A stretch of DNA of 35,910 nt, from contig SAIX01000090.1 of assembly GCA_004028765.1 (NCBI GenBank), forward strand, positions 1 to 35,910, given 5' to 3'. The number at the start of each line of letters is the position of its first letter. Position 1 is the stretch's first letter. Below are positions 1 through 7,676 of this stretch, piece after piece. The stretch comes from Chitinophagaceae bacterium (GTDB lineage Bacteria > Bacteroidota > Bacteroidia > Chitinophagales > Chitinophagaceae). A model generated the notes under the pieces. The model did not search any database, had not been told where the DNA came from, and worked only from the letters and a program-made list of their open reading frames with translations. A program made the position numbers and the translations under genes.

Positions 1-2
1 GC

Positions 3-632
3 CCTGTTTTCAATACCACATATAATGCAGCCCTGCTTAATTATATCGATGCAGATGTGGCTTTCAAATACCAGGAATTTCAGCCCGTTGAATTCAATGA
101 GAACCGTGTGCAGGGTACCGATGCGGCGGCGGCCAATCTTCCGGCCATTCTTGCTTACTATGCATATATGATCATAGGGTTGGATTATGATTCTTTTTCT
201 CCCAAAGGTGGAGAGACCTATTTTAAGAAAGCCCAGAGTATCATCACCAATGCGCCCGAAGGAAAAAATATTTCCGGCTGGCGGCTGTTTGATGGAACAA
301 GGAACCGGTACTGGTTAAACGAAAACCTTATCAATAACCGTTACAATATCCTGCATGATGTGTTGTATGCATATTACCGCACGGGACTTGACAAAATGTT
401 TGATGCCGAAGCAGAAGCAAGAAGTAACCTGCTGCAATCGCTTACCCAGTTACAGGCTTTTAATAAAGAGAATGCAAATACAATGTTCATCCAGTTTTTT
501 TTGCAGGGGAAACAACAGGAACTTACCGGGATTTTTAAGAAAGGAACTGCGGAGCAGAAGGCAAAAGCAGTAGAGATATTATCAGAACTGGACGTTGTGA
601 ATGCATCCAGGTATAAACAGGACCTCAAATGA
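3..632 (+). CDS. porD: PorD-like type IX secretion protein (DUF4835), 5' truncated
   Basis: The reading frame is open to the left edge of the window, so the N-terminus and signal peptide lie outside it. Position 3 is only the first full codon; a GTG at 57 is in frame but lies inside conserved sequence. The visible part (about 209 residues) contains the family-like stretches YIDADVAFKYQEFQP, LAYYAYMIIGLDYDSFSPKGG, YFKKAQ and FDGTRNRYWL, which I recognise as DUF4835/PorD. Members are exported proteins linked to T9SS and gliding in Bacteroidota; their exact role is not well defined. The stop overlaps the start of the next gene as ATGA, which suggests translational coupling. In related genomes this family often follows coaBC, which I cannot see here. 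Confidence 0.85.
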   Translation, partial: PVFNTTYNAALLNYIDADVAFKYQEFQPVEFNENRVQGTDAAAANLPAILAYYAYMIIGLDYDSFSPKGGETYFKKAQSIITNAPEGKNISGWRLFDGTRNRYWLNENLINNRYNILHDVLYAYYRTGLDKMFDAEAEARSNLLQSLTQLQAFNKENANTMFIQFFLQGKQQELTGIFKKGTAEQKAKAVEILSELDVVNASRYKQDLK

Positions 633-991
633 AACACGGTATCCTGTTACTGGTGTTGCTGACGGTATTGTTATCATCCTGCCGGCAAACAATGCCGCCC
701 GGAGTCGTAGGCCCTGACAGCATGAAAGTATATATGTGGGACATGATGCGGGCCGATGAATTATACCTTCGCATCCTTGCAAAAGACAGCAGTGCATCCC
801 GGCGCAAAGTAAATGTGCACCTCTATAAGGAAGTGTATGAACTCCACCACATCACCAAAGGAAAATTCGACAGCAGTTACCGGTATTATGCTTCCAATCC
901 CATCCTTTATAAGCTGCTGATCGATTCGCTGGATGCCTATGCTACACGGGAACGTACAAGGTTATTCTCCCGGTATGGACAGGCTAAATAA
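629..991 (+). CDS. DUF4296 domain lipoprotein
   Basis: A 120-residue protein that starts inside the stop codon of the preceding porD-like gene. The N-terminus is a lipoprotein signal: a basic residue, a Leu/Val-rich helix and a lipobox LSSC with the lipidated cysteine at residue 18. The mature part has the short helical pattern of DUF4296: PDSMKVYMWDMMRADEL followed by VYELHHITKGKFDSSYRYYASNP near the middle. Members are small lipoproteins of unknown function in Bacteroidota, probably periplasm-facing. Co-transcription with the PorD-like gene hints at an envelope or secretion role, but that is inference. Confidence 0.8.
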   Translation: MKHGILLLVLLTVLLSSCRQTMPPGVVGPDSMKVYMWDMMRADELYLRILAKDSSASRRKVNVHLYKEVYELHHITKGKFDSSYRYYASNPILYKLLIDSLDAYATRERTRLFSRYGQAK

Positions 992-1026
992 CCAATCCTT
1001 ACCTTTACAGTGTAACGATTGCCGAT

Positions 1027-1731
1027 ATGAATAAAGTATTTGCCAATGCCGATGCGGCCATTCAGGATATTCCGGATGGTGCTACCCTGATGCTCGGCGG
1101 TTTTGGCCTGAATGGTATCCCTGAAAACAGTATTGCAGCCCTGGTAAAAAAAGGCACCAAAGGCCTTACCTGTATTTCTAACAATGCAGGAGTGGATGAT
1201 TTTGGTTTGGGCTTATTGCTGAAAACAAGACAGATCAAAAAAATGATGAGCAGTTATGTAGGTGAGAATGCTGAGTTCGAAAGGCAACTGTTGAGTGGCG
1301 AATTGGAAGTGGAGCTGATTCCGCAGGGTACACTTGCAACACGGATACAGATGGCCGGAATGGGCATCCCCGCATTTTTCACACCCGCCGGTTACGGAAC
1401 GGAAGTGGCGATAGGAAAAGAGATCAGGAGTTTTAATGACAAACCTTACCTGATGGAGTATGCATTGCATGCCGATTTTGCGATCGTAAAAGCCTGGAAG
1501 GGCGATACGATGGGAAACCTCATATTCCGGAAAACCACGCGCAATTTTTCCACTTCCATGGCCAAAGCCGGAACCATTACAATCGCTGAAGTGGAGCAAT
1601 TGGTACAACCCGGCGAGATCGACCCGGATGAAGTGCATGTGGCAGGTTTATATGTGCACAGGATTTTCCAGGGAAAGAATTATGAAAAGAGAATTGAGCG
1701 AAGAACATTGAAGTTGCAGAAGGATTGTTAA
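1027..1731 (+). CDS. scoA: 3-oxoacid CoA-transferase subunit A
   Basis: A 234-residue protein matching the alpha subunit of succinyl-CoA:3-ketoacid CoA-transferase. Seen directly: the N-terminal GATLMLGGFGLNGIPE stretch (CoA-transferase family I glycine-rich signature), SNNAGVDDFGLG, and AGYGTEVAIGKE. With subunit B it moves CoA between succinyl-CoA and acetoacetate (or a similar 3-oxoacid) in the cytoplasm, for ketone-body or short-chain acid use. Length is normal for the separate-subunit form. A TACCTTTA element at 999-1006, close to the TAnnTTTG -7 consensus, lies about 20 nt before the ATG. Subunit B follows after an unusually long 145-bp gap filled with repeats. Confidence 0.92.
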   Translation: MNKVFANADAAIQDIPDGATLMLGGFGLNGIPENSIAALVKKGTKGLTCISNNAGVDDFGLGLLLKTRQIKKMMSSYVGENAEFERQLLSGELEVELIPQGTLATRIQMAGMGIPAFFTPAGYGTEVAIGKEIRSFNDKPYLMEYALHADFAIVKAWKGDTMGNLIFRKTTRNFSTSMAKAGTITIAEVEQLVQPGEIDPDEVHVAGLYVHRIFQGKNYEKRIERRTLKLQKDC

Positions 1732-1740
1732 ACGGTTATG

Positions 1741-1875
1741 TTGTTTATTGGTTTATTAGTTAGGTGGGGCATGGTTGATCGTTCATGGTTCATAGTTCAT
1801 GGGTCATGGAGAAGAAATGAGATAATAAACCAAAAACGAATAAACCAGTAAACGAATAAACCAATAAACCAAACA
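1741..1875. repeat. Short-unit tandem array with a 15-bp inverted repeat between scoA and scoB
   Basis: The spacer is made almost wholly of 7- to 8-nt units. The left arm has TTTATTGG-type units, the middle (about 1771-1809) has heptamers such as ATCGTTC, ATGGTTC, ATAGTTC and ATGGGTC, and the right arm (about 1823-1875) has AATAAACC-type units. The 15 bases at 1743-1757 (GTTTATTGGTTTATT) are the exact reverse complement of 1855-1869. In mRNA they could pair and bring the scoB start at 1877 next to the base of a long hairpin. It belongs to the same class as the other heptamer arrays in this window. Confidence 0.8.
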
Positions 1876-1876
1876 C

Positions 1877-2530
1877 ATGCTTGATAAATTCGGAATCGCA
1901 AAGCGCATTGCACAGGAACTGCGGGATGGGATGTATGTGAACCTCGGGATCGGGATACCTACACTGGTATCGAACTATGTTCCGGCAGGAATGACGGTGG
2001 TATTCCAGAGCGAGAACGGGATATTGGGAATGGGGCCATATCCCACGGAAGCGGAAGTGGATGCCGATCTGATCAATGCAGGAAAAGAAACCGTAACGTT
2101 GATACCTGGTGCGGCTTTATTCGACAGCGCAGAAAGTTTTGGAATGATCCGTGCGGGTAAAATCGACCTGACCGTACTGGGCGCCATGGAAGTGAGTGAG
2201 AAAGGAGATATCGCCAACTGGAAAATTCCCGGGAAAATGGTGAAAGGAATGGGCGGTGCGATGGATCTTGTGGCAAGTGCAAGGAATATCATTGTGGCGA
2301 TGATGCATACCAACCCGAAAGGAGAGAGTAAATTATTACCGGAATGCAGTTTGCCGCTTACCGGGATGGGTTGTGTAAAAAAGATCGTGACAGAACTGGC
2401 GGTGATTGATATTGTTCCGGAGGGTTTTTTACTGAAGGAAAGGGCGCCGGGGGTTGGTGTGGATGAGATCGTTTCCAAAACAGCGGGAAAGTTAATTGTT
2501 CCCGCTTCCGTTCCGGAAATGCGTATCTGA
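1877..2530 (+). CDS. scoB: 3-oxoacid CoA-transferase subunit B
   Basis: A 217-residue beta subunit partner of the gene at 1027-1731. It carries the family signature with the catalytic glutamate: [13 protein letters not shown], Glu at residue 46, which forms the glutamyl-CoA thioester in this enzyme class. Other family stretches are [17 protein letters not shown] near residues 19-34 and the C-terminal [17 protein letters not shown]. It acts as a complex with subunit A in the cytoplasm. The start codon follows the 1741-1875 repeat array directly, so its translation may depend on the structure of that spacer (inference). Confidence 0.92.
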   Translation: MLDKFGIAKRIAQELRDGMYVNLGIGIPTLVSNYVPAGMTVVFQSENGILGMGPYPTEAEVDADLINAGKETVTLIPGAALFDSAESFGMIRAGKIDLTVLGAMEVSEKGDIANWKIPGKMVKGMGGAMDLVASARNIIVAMMHTNPKGESKLLPECSLPLTGMGCVKKIVTELAVIDIVPEGFLLKERAPGVGVDEIVSKTAGKLIVPASVPEMRI

Positions 2531-2611
2531 GATTTTCTCCCGCTTTTATAAAATCCCTTTTCTTTGCAATGCGAAATGAACCATTGCTTATCCGGTTTGT
2601 TTTATTTTATT

Positions 2612-2628
2612 ATTCATCATTCATCATC
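2612..2628. repeat. Short heptamer repeat upstream of the peroxiredoxin start
   Basis: Two copies of ATTCATC followed by a partial third unit lie 12 bases before the peroxiredoxin start. The copy number is too low to stand alone, but the 7-nt unit matches the period of the larger arrays in this window. Confidence 0.4.
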
Positions 2629-2640
2629 AAAATTATTTAC

Positions 2641-3114
2641 ATGAGTATCCAGGCAGGACAAACCGCTCCCGATTTTACTTTATTTGATACAGACAAAAAC
2701 AAAGTATCCCTTGCCGATCAGAAAGGCAGCAATGTGGTGGTATTGTTTTTCCCGCTGGCTTTTACAGGTGTTTGCACAGCAGAACTCTGTAATGTGCGCG
2801 ATAATATCGCAGTATACAATAACACCAACGCCAAAGTATTCGGCGTTTCTGTGGATTCATTGTTTACGCTTGGAAAATTCAGGGCAGAACAAAACCTGAA
2901 TTTCCCACTCTTAAGTGACTTCAATAAAGAAGCCGCTAAAGCTTATGGAGTGTTGTATGAAACCTTCCCCGCTTTTGAAATGCAGGGTGTGAGTAAACGC
3001 GCTGCATTTGTGATCGATAAAGGAGGTGTAGTGAAATATGCCGAGGTTTGTCCAACCCCCGGTGACCTGCCAGATTTTGCTGCGATCCAGGAAACTTTGG
3101 CTTCTTTGAATTAA
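2641..3114 (+). CDS. Peroxiredoxin (AhpC/TSA family, AhpE/BCP-like)
   Basis: A 157-residue thioredoxin-fold thiol peroxidase. I choose the ATG at 2641 because it begins the conserved MSIQAGQTAPDFTL; an in-frame start at 2569 would only add AT-rich residues from the spacer. The active site reads FPLAFTGVCTAELC: the peroxidatic cysteine is residue 45, and a second cysteine at 50 matches the +5 resolving position of BCP-type enzymes, while FPLAFTG resembles AhpE. A third cysteine lies near the C-terminus (EVCPTPGDLP). It reduces H2O2 or organic peroxides in the cytoplasm, probably with thioredoxin or a similar donor. A strong terminator follows 20 nt after the stop. Confidence 0.9.
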   Translation: MSIQAGQTAPDFTLFDTDKNKVSLADQKGSNVVVLFFPLAFTGVCTAELCNVRDNIAVYNNTNAKVFGVSVDSLFTLGKFRAEQNLNFPLLSDFNKEAAKAYGVLYETFPAFEMQGVSKRAAFVIDKGGVVKYAEVCPTPGDLPDFAAIQETLASLN

Positions 3115-3134
3115 AATGCACTGAAATCATCGAT

Positions 3135-3160
3135 AAAATGCCCCTGTTCAGGGGCATTTT
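3135..3160 (+). terminator. Rho-independent terminator after the peroxiredoxin gene
   Basis: A near-perfect 12-bp stem (AAAATGCCCCTG paired with CAGGGGCATTTT) with a very short loop runs into a T tract. It lies 20 bases after the stop of the peroxiredoxin gene and separates it from the T9SS mini-protein. The A/T symmetry of the stem ends means it could also work in the other direction. Confidence 0.85.
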
Positions 3161-3229
3161 TGTTAAAATTCAAGTCAAGTTCTTGTTAAAACGGTTAATA
3201 TTTGGGTAATTTGTTATGAACCTGATCCC

Positions 3230-3580
3230 ATGCAAAAACGATACATAGCTGGTTTATTGTTTTCTATGCTATGCGTTAGCAGTTTTGTTAACGAAAGTTC
3301 TGTATGGCCGGATGGAGAAGATGGCCAGGCCAAGATCACGCATTTTTATCCCAACCCTGCCACCAGTTATATCAATTTCACCTTCGATAAAACGGTTGAT
3401 AAAAATTACAGCCTGCAGATCTATAATTTTATTGGCCGTAAGATGACGGATCTGCGCATCACCGATTCAAAGATCACCATTACACTCGATGATAATTATC
3501 TCCGTGGTTTATATGTTTACCAGCTCCGCGACCAGACCGGCCGCATCCTCGAGTCAGGTAAATTCCAGGTGAATAAATAA
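3230..3580 (+). CDS. Mini-protein: signal peptide plus T9SS type A sorting domain
   Basis: A 116-residue protein. Residues 1 to about 20 form a signal peptide. After a short linker (to about residue 36) the rest is a recognisable T9SS C-terminal sorting domain: FYPNPATSYINFTF, YSLQIYNFIGRKM, and LRGLYVYQLRDQTGRILESG ending in KFQVNK. This domain normally directs large cargo through the type IX outer-membrane translocon and is then removed. Here there is almost no cargo. It may be a small surface peptide, a regulator of the sorting machinery, or a relic of a larger protein; the frame is intact, so simple decay looks less likely. It has its own transcription unit after the terminator at 3135-3160. 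Confidence 0.82.
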   Translation: MQKRYIAGLLFSMLCVSSFVNESSVWPDGEDGQAKITHFYPNPATSYINFTFDKTVDKNYSLQIYNFIGRKMTDLRITDSKITITLDDNYLRGLYVYQLRDQTGRILESGKFQVNK

Positions 3581-3601
3581 TGGGGCTTTCCTTTCGTAAA
3601 T

Positions 3602-3622
3602 CGTACTTCTTACTTCTAACTT
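3602..3622. repeat. Three heptamers at the 3' end of the rRNA methyltransferase gene
   Basis: The units CGTACTT, CTTACTT and CTAACTT follow one another without gaps and run into the stop codon of the minus-strand gene that ends at 3621. It is a short member of the 7-nt array class. Confidence 0.55.
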
Positions 3623-4796
3623 ATTTATCCGTTATTTCCACGATCAGGAATTTCAGGTAATTGGTATTTTCCATTCCCCAGATGATGGGATGGTCGCTGG
3701 CCTGTGCCTGGAAAGTTACCTGCCGGATTTTTTTGCGGGCATCCTTCGCCGCGAGTTCAATCATCTGTATAAACTGTTCGGGGCTTACGAGGTTGGTACA
3801 GCTGGATGTAACCAGGAAACCGCCGTTTTTCACCAGCTTCATTCCCCGCAGGTTGATCTCTTTGTAACCAGTTAACGCCTTTTCAATGTTGCTCCGGCTT
3901 TTGGTGAATGCAGGCGGATCCAGCATTACCACATCATAAAGTCTTCCTTCTTTGCCCCATTGTTTTAACACATCAAATGCATTCACCGCTTCGAAACGGC
4001 AGATATGATCCAGCCCGTTCAATGCGGCATTTTTATTTGCCTGTGCAACGGCATTCTCTGATATATCGAGACCCAGCACCGATTTGGCGCCATAGGAAGC
4101 GGCGTGTATTTCAAAAGTTCCGGTATAAGTGAATACGCCGAGTACATCGGCATCTTTTACGATATGCCTGATGGCGCGGCGATTGTCCTGCTGGTCGAGG
4201 AAATAACCTGTCTTCTGCCCGTTCTCGATATCTACCCTGAACTTCAGGCCATTTTCATTGATCAGGATCTCTGTATCAAAAGGAGCGGAGAGAAAACCTT
4301 TCTGTAATGGCAACCCTTCGAGTTCCCTTACGGGGACATCGTTGCGTTCATAAATTCCTTTCGGGGAAAAAAGCTTGTTGATAGATTGTACGATCGCAGG
4401 CTTCCATAAGTCCATACCGAGTGCCAGCGTTTGTATCACAAAATAATCGTTGAACTTATCGATGATAAGCGCAGGCATCTGGTCTGCCTCTCCAAAAATC
4501 AGGCGGCAATTTTCTGTGTACCCGATTTTCTTACGGTATTCCCAGGCTTCGCGGATACGCCTGTCAAAAAAAGCTTCATCAATATTTTCGGCTTTACGGG
4601 TAAGCAGCCTTACAACAATCTGTGATTTGGGGTTGATATATCCTCTTCCGGCGGGTTTGCCATCTCCAAAAAAAACTTCCACGATGTCACCACCATTTAC
4701 GGGCCCGTCTATCCTGTCAACTTCATTTCCGTAAATCCAGGGATGCCCGTTTGCAATACGGGGAGCAATTTTTTTTCTTAAGAAAACCTTGGTCAT
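3621..4796 (-). CDS. RlmI-like 23S rRNA (cytosine-C5) methyltransferase, class I SAM-dependent
   Basis: A 391-residue protein with the RlmI/RlmK-type layout. An N-terminal PUA-like RNA-binding region (about residues 1-75, with IANGHPWIYGNEV and GRGYINPKSQIVVRLL) precedes a middle segment and a Rossmann methyltransferase domain. Seen motifs: VLGVFTYTGTFEIHAASYGA (SAM site), MLDPPAFTKSRSN (motif IV) and a cysteine in VTSSCTN typical of m5C enzymes. The expected product is 5-methylcytosine in 23S rRNA (position 1962 in E. coli). The start is an ATG. The gene upstream on this strand is the GlmM-like mutase, separated by an inverted heptamer array, so co-transcription is uncertain. Confidence 0.85.
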   Translation of the reverse strand: MTKVFLRKKIAPRIANGHPWIYGNEVDRIDGPVNGGDIVEVFFGDGKPAGRGYINPKSQIVVRLLTRKAENIDEAFFDRRIREAWEYRKKIGYTENCRLIFGEADQMPALIIDKFNDYFVIQTLALGMDLWKPAIVQSINKLFSPKGIYERNDVPVRELEGLPLQKGFLSAPFDTEILINENGLKFRVDIENGQKTGYFLDQQDNRRAIRHIVKDADVLGVFTYTGTFEIHAASYGAKSVLGLDISENAVAQANKNAALNGLDHICRFEAVNAFDVLKQWGKEGRLYDVVMLDPPAFTKSRSNIEKALTGYKEINLRGMKLVKNGGFLVTSSCTNLVSPEQFIQMIELAAKDARKKIRQVTFQAQASDHPIIWGMENTNYLKFLIVEITDK

Positions 4797-4811
4797 CCGG
4801 CAAAGATAAGA

Positions 4812-4897
4812 GAGTTAGGAGTGTGGAGTCAGGAGTCTGGAGTTATAGTGCGTACTTTAAATTCCTGACTCCTAACTTCTAACTCCTAACTTCAGAC
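4812..4897. repeat. Mirrored heptamer arrays, 5 + 5 units, able to form a long hairpin
   Basis: Units of 7 nt (GAGTTAG, GAGTGTG, GAGTCAG, GAGTCTG, GAGTTAT) fill 4812-4846. A second five-unit array (TCCTGAC, TCCTAAC, TTCTAAC, TCCTAAC, TTCAGAC) fills 4863-4897 in the opposite sense. By eye about 26 of 33 positions of one arm match the reverse complement of the other, and several mismatches would be G-U pairs in RNA. The loop is about 16 nt. The element fills the space between two minus-strand genes. Confidence 0.85.
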
Positions 4898-4903
4898 TAT
4901 TTT

Positions 4904-6280
4904 TTACATCGCTTCCCTTATATCCTGCATCAGTTTCTGCGCGATATTGGAAGCCGTGGTTGCAAAATTACTTTCGGCATAAATGCGGATGATCGGCTCT
5001 GTATTGCTTGTACGCAGGTGTACCCAGTCGTGCTCAAATTCGATCTTTAACCCGTCTTCGGTATTGATCGGATTTTTTTTGTATTTCTTTTTGATATGCT
5101 CGAATATCTTTTTCAGGTCGAAGCCGGCAGTGAGTTCGATCTTGTTCTTACTCATAAAATAGTCGGGATAGGTATTGCGCAGTTGCCTGGCCGATTTTTT
5201 TTCTTTGGCAAGATGTGTTAGAAAAAGTGCGATCCCGATCAATGCATCGCGGCCATAATGCAGATCGGGCACGATGATACCCCCATTGCCCTCCCCGCCG
5301 ATCACTGCATTCACGGCTTTCATTTTATTTACCACATTTACTTCACCGACGGCACTCGGGGTATATTCGCCGCCATGTTTCAGGGTTACGTCTTTCAATG
5401 CGCGGGTGGACGACATATTGCTGACCGTATTCCCCTTCCTGTGGCGCAACACATAATCGGCAACCGCTACCAGTGTATATTCTTCACCGAATAAACTGCC
5501 ATCTTCACAAACAAAACACAGCCTGTCCACATCGGGGTCGACCGCGATACCGAGTGCATCCTGTTTTTTTGTTTCATTACAAAGTTCGAGCAGGTTTTCC
5601 GGTAATGGTTCCGGATTATGGGCAAATTTTCCGCTTACTTCTTCATTCAGTACCGTGATATCTTTTACACCCAATGCCTTTAATAGCTGCGGAACAGCGA
5701 TTGCTCCCGTACTGTTGATGGCATCCAGTACTATTTTGAATTTTGCTTTTTTGATCGCAGCCACATCTACCAGCGGATAATTCACCACGGCATCGATATG
5801 CTGCTGCAATGCGGTATCATTCGTTGTATAGCTTCCCAACTGATCAACTCCTGCAAAAACAAAATCTTCTTTCGCAGCGATGTCAAGAACCTGAGCACCC
5901 ACTTCACCGCTGATGAATTCACCTTTATGGTTTAATAATTTCAACGCATTCCATTCTTTGGGATTGTGGCTGGCAGTGAGGATGATGCCCCCGGCAGCTT
6001 TTTCAAACACCACGGCCATTTCAACAGTGGGGGTGGTACTGAGACCAAGATCCACAACATCGAGCCCCAATGCATTCAGGGTGCTTACAACAAGGCGCTG
6101 TACCATTTCACCGCTGATACGGCCATCGCGGCCGATCACGACCTTTTTATTGTCTGACTGGGTACCAAGCCATGTGCCAAAAGCCGCTGTAAAACGAACC
6201 ACATCGATGGGGCTGAGGGTATCGCCGGGTTTCCCGCCAATGGTTCCACGGATACCGGAAATGCTTTTGATCAGTGCCAT
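4904..6280 (-). CDS. glmM: Phosphoglucosamine mutase-like phosphohexomutase
   Basis: A 458-residue alpha-D-phosphohexomutase. I start at the ATG at 6280 (MALIKSISGIRG); the longer frame would use a TTG that overlaps the -7 box. Motifs: the phosphoserine loop TASHNPKEWNALK with Ser104, the metal-binding DPDVDR (Asp248, 250, 252), the sugar-binding GEGNGG and the C-terminal phosphate loop RTSNTEPIIRIYAE. It probably converts glucosamine-6-phosphate to glucosamine-1-phosphate for UDP-GlcNAc, peptidoglycan and LPS. A phosphomannomutase/phosphoglucomutase role cannot be excluded from sequence alone, because the loop is GEGNGG rather than the usual GEESG/GEQSG forms. Confidence 0.88.
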   Translation of the reverse strand: MALIKSISGIRGTIGGKPGDTLSPIDVVRFTAAFGTWLGTQSDNKKVVIGRDGRISGEMVQRLVVSTLNALGLDVVDLGLSTTPTVEMAVVFEKAAGGIILTASHNPKEWNALKLLNHKGEFISGEVGAQVLDIAAKEDFVFAGVDQLGSYTTNDTALQQHIDAVVNYPLVDVAAIKKAKFKIVLDAINSTGAIAVPQLLKALGVKDITVLNEEVSGKFAHNPEPLPENLLELCNETKKQDALGIAVDPDVDRLCFVCEDGSLFGEEYTLVAVADYVLRHRKGNTVSNMSSTRALKDVTLKHGGEYTPSAVGEVNVVNKMKAVNAVIGGEGNGGIIVPDLHYGRDALIGIALFLTHLAKEKKSARQLRNTYPDYFMSKNKIELTAGFDLKKIFEHIKKKYKKNPINTEDGLKIEFEHDWVHLRTSNTEPIIRIYAESNFATTASNIAQKLMQDIREAM

Positions 6281-6298
6281 AGGACAAATTTTGGGATG

Positions 6299-6306
6299 CA
6301 AACATA
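6299..6306 (-). promoter_or_regulatory. Candidate -7 box for the glmM-like gene
   Basis: On the minus strand this reads TATGTTTG, an exact match to the Bacteroidota -7 consensus TAnnTTTG. It lies about 18 nt upstream of the ATG at 6280. I do not see a TTG at the expected -33 distance, so support is partial. Confidence 0.45.
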
Positions 6307-6335
6307 ATTCAAATTTTTTGTTTGTCTCGGCCGCT

Positions 6336-6343
6336 TAATTTTG
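6336..6343 (+). promoter_or_regulatory. Candidate -7 box for the methyltransferase gene
   Basis: The sequence TAATTTTG matches TAnnTTTG exactly and sits 17 nt before the ATG at 6361. A T-rich TTTTTTG ends 15 nt upstream of it, somewhat close for a -33 element. With the box at 6299-6306 it makes the 80-bp spacer a compact divergent promoter. Confidence 0.5.
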
Positions 6344-6360
6344 CAGGATAATGCGCAGAT

Positions 6361-7104
6361 ATGCAGGGTAAATCGTGGTTCAGGGATTGGTTCAATTCGG
6401 ATTATTATCATTTGCTGTACCAGCACAGGGATGAGCAGGAAGCGATGGATTTTATCCGCAAACTGATTGATCATTTACAACCCGCAAAAGGCGCCACGAT
6501 GGTGGATTTTGCCTGTGGTAAAGGGCGCCACAGCAAAGCGTTGGCCGATATGGGGTTCGATGTAACAGGGATAGACCTTTCCGCCTCCTCCATTGAAGAA
6601 GCGAAACAGGACGAGTGGGAACATTTACATTTTTACCAGCACGATATGCGGCTCCCTTTTTGCATCAACTGTTTTGATTTTGCATTTAATTTTTTTACCA
6701 GTTTTGGATATTTCCGCACAAGGCGTGAACATGACAATGCTATCCGTACCATTGCACAAAGTCTCAGGAAAAACGGTGTATTTGTGATCGATTACCTGAA
6801 TGTACATTATACTGAAGAGCGGCTGGAAAAAACAATGACCGCTACTGCAGAGGATATCACATTTCATATCACCAAATGGCAGGATGAAGAACATTTTTTT
6901 AAGCAGATACAGGTGAGCGATGCTGCACAATCTTCTCCCAAGCATTTATATACGGAACGGGTTGCCAAGTTCTCGCTCGGCGATTTTACGGATATGCTTT
7001 CTTACCAGGGGATGCAGGTGCAGGAAGTTTTCGGGGATTACCAGCTCAACCGCTACGATGTGCGCAAATCGCCGCGGATGATCATCGTGGCAAAAAAATT
7101 ATAA
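6361..7104 (+). CDS. Class I SAM-dependent methyltransferase
   Basis: A 247-residue protein with a Methyltransf_25/11-type Rossmann fold. SAM-binding motif I is MVDFACGKGRHSKALADMG at about residues 47-65, followed by the acidic end of strand 2, VTGIDLS, and a motif IV region FDFAFNFFTSFGYF. The acceptor substrate cannot be told from sequence; similar proteins are annotated only as methyltransferases. It is divergently transcribed from the glmM-like gene. It ends two bases before the convergent gene at 7107. Confidence 0.8.
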   Translation: MQGKSWFRDWFNSDYYHLLYQHRDEQEAMDFIRKLIDHLQPAKGATMVDFACGKGRHSKALADMGFDVTGIDLSASSIEEAKQDEWEHLHFYQHDMRLPFCINCFDFAFNFFTSFGYFRTRREHDNAIRTIAQSLRKNGVFVIDYLNVHYTEERLEKTMTATAEDITFHITKWQDEEHFFKQIQVSDAAQSSPKHLYTERVAKFSLGDFTDMLSYQGMQVQEVFGDYQLNRYDVRKSPRMIIVAKKL

Positions 7105-7106
7105 GG

Positions 7107-7577
7107 CTATGGTTCCCTGTTTGCAGGCGGGGGCTGCTTATTCATCTTCATTTTTAAAACCGGCTGAATTTGAATTGCATTGGGCATGGCCGAACGGAAA
7201 CTGCTATCGGGTACAAGCACGGGCATGGCGTCTGTCAATGATCCATATACATCAAACCCGTTCCCATTGTTGCCGAGATAAACAGCAGGAGGAACTGTTT
7301 TTATAACATTGGGCATGCCATTATCGGGTAATTGCCCCTGCGGGTTCTTTTTGAGATACCCCTTAAATCGCGGATCCTGTTTTAAAATATCTTTCAGGTT
7401 ATTCAGTTTTGCGGAATCGGGAAAACGGAGCGTATCATCATTACGGGGTGTCAATAAAAACGACTTGCCTGAAGAAGGTTTCAGCAGCAGGTCAGGTATT
7501 TTGGGAAGGCTGTTTTGGGCGTGCACAGCAAAATGGCAGATCAACATCGCGCAAATGGCTATGTGTTTTGGTTTCAT
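7107..7577 (-). CDS. Secreted protein of unknown function
   Basis: A 156-residue protein I do not recognise. Residues 1-20 form a good signal peptide ending AVHAQ, so it is exported. The mature part is Pro-, Asn- and Lys-rich, with no cysteine and no long hydrophobic stretch, and ends in PPPANREP. It contains KDILKQDPRFKGYLKKNPQG and YLGNNGNGFDVYGSLTDAMPVLVPD. A periplasmic or surface protein seems likely. It is convergent with the methyltransferase gene with only two bases between the stop codons. Confidence 0.65.
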   Translation of the reverse strand: MKPKHIAICAMLICHFAVHAQNSLPKIPDLLLKPSSGKSFLLTPRNDDTLRFPDSAKLNNLKDILKQDPRFKGYLKKNPQGQLPDNGMPNVIKTVPPAVYLGNNGNGFDVYGSLTDAMPVLVPDSSFRSAMPNAIQIQPVLKMKMNKQPPPANREP

Positions 7578-7676
7578 ACCTCAAGTTAGGGATTCATCCT
7601 TATTGAAAAAAAGAAGCCCGTTTTGAAATTTTGTTAAAAGATCGATCATCTGTCAGGGAGGTTTTATCTTTAAACC

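Noticed and set aside
1741..1875. Insertion-sequence remnant between scoA and scoB
   Set aside because: There is no transposase fragment or target-site duplication; the segment is explained by short tandem units and their inverted arms.
2569..2640. N-terminal extension of the peroxiredoxin
   Set aside because: It translates the A/T-rich spacer with heptamers; family members begin at the MSIQAGQTAPDF position.
3183..3213. TTG-N21-TAATTTG as promoter of the T9SS mini-protein
   Set aside because: The -7 element is one base short of the consensus, so I do not list it as a feature, although some promoter must lie after the terminator at 3135-3160.
5913..6338. Plus-strand open frame of 141 codons opposite the glmM-like gene
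   Set aside because: Antisense shadow of a conserved enzyme; its translation has no family features and it crosses the divergent promoter.
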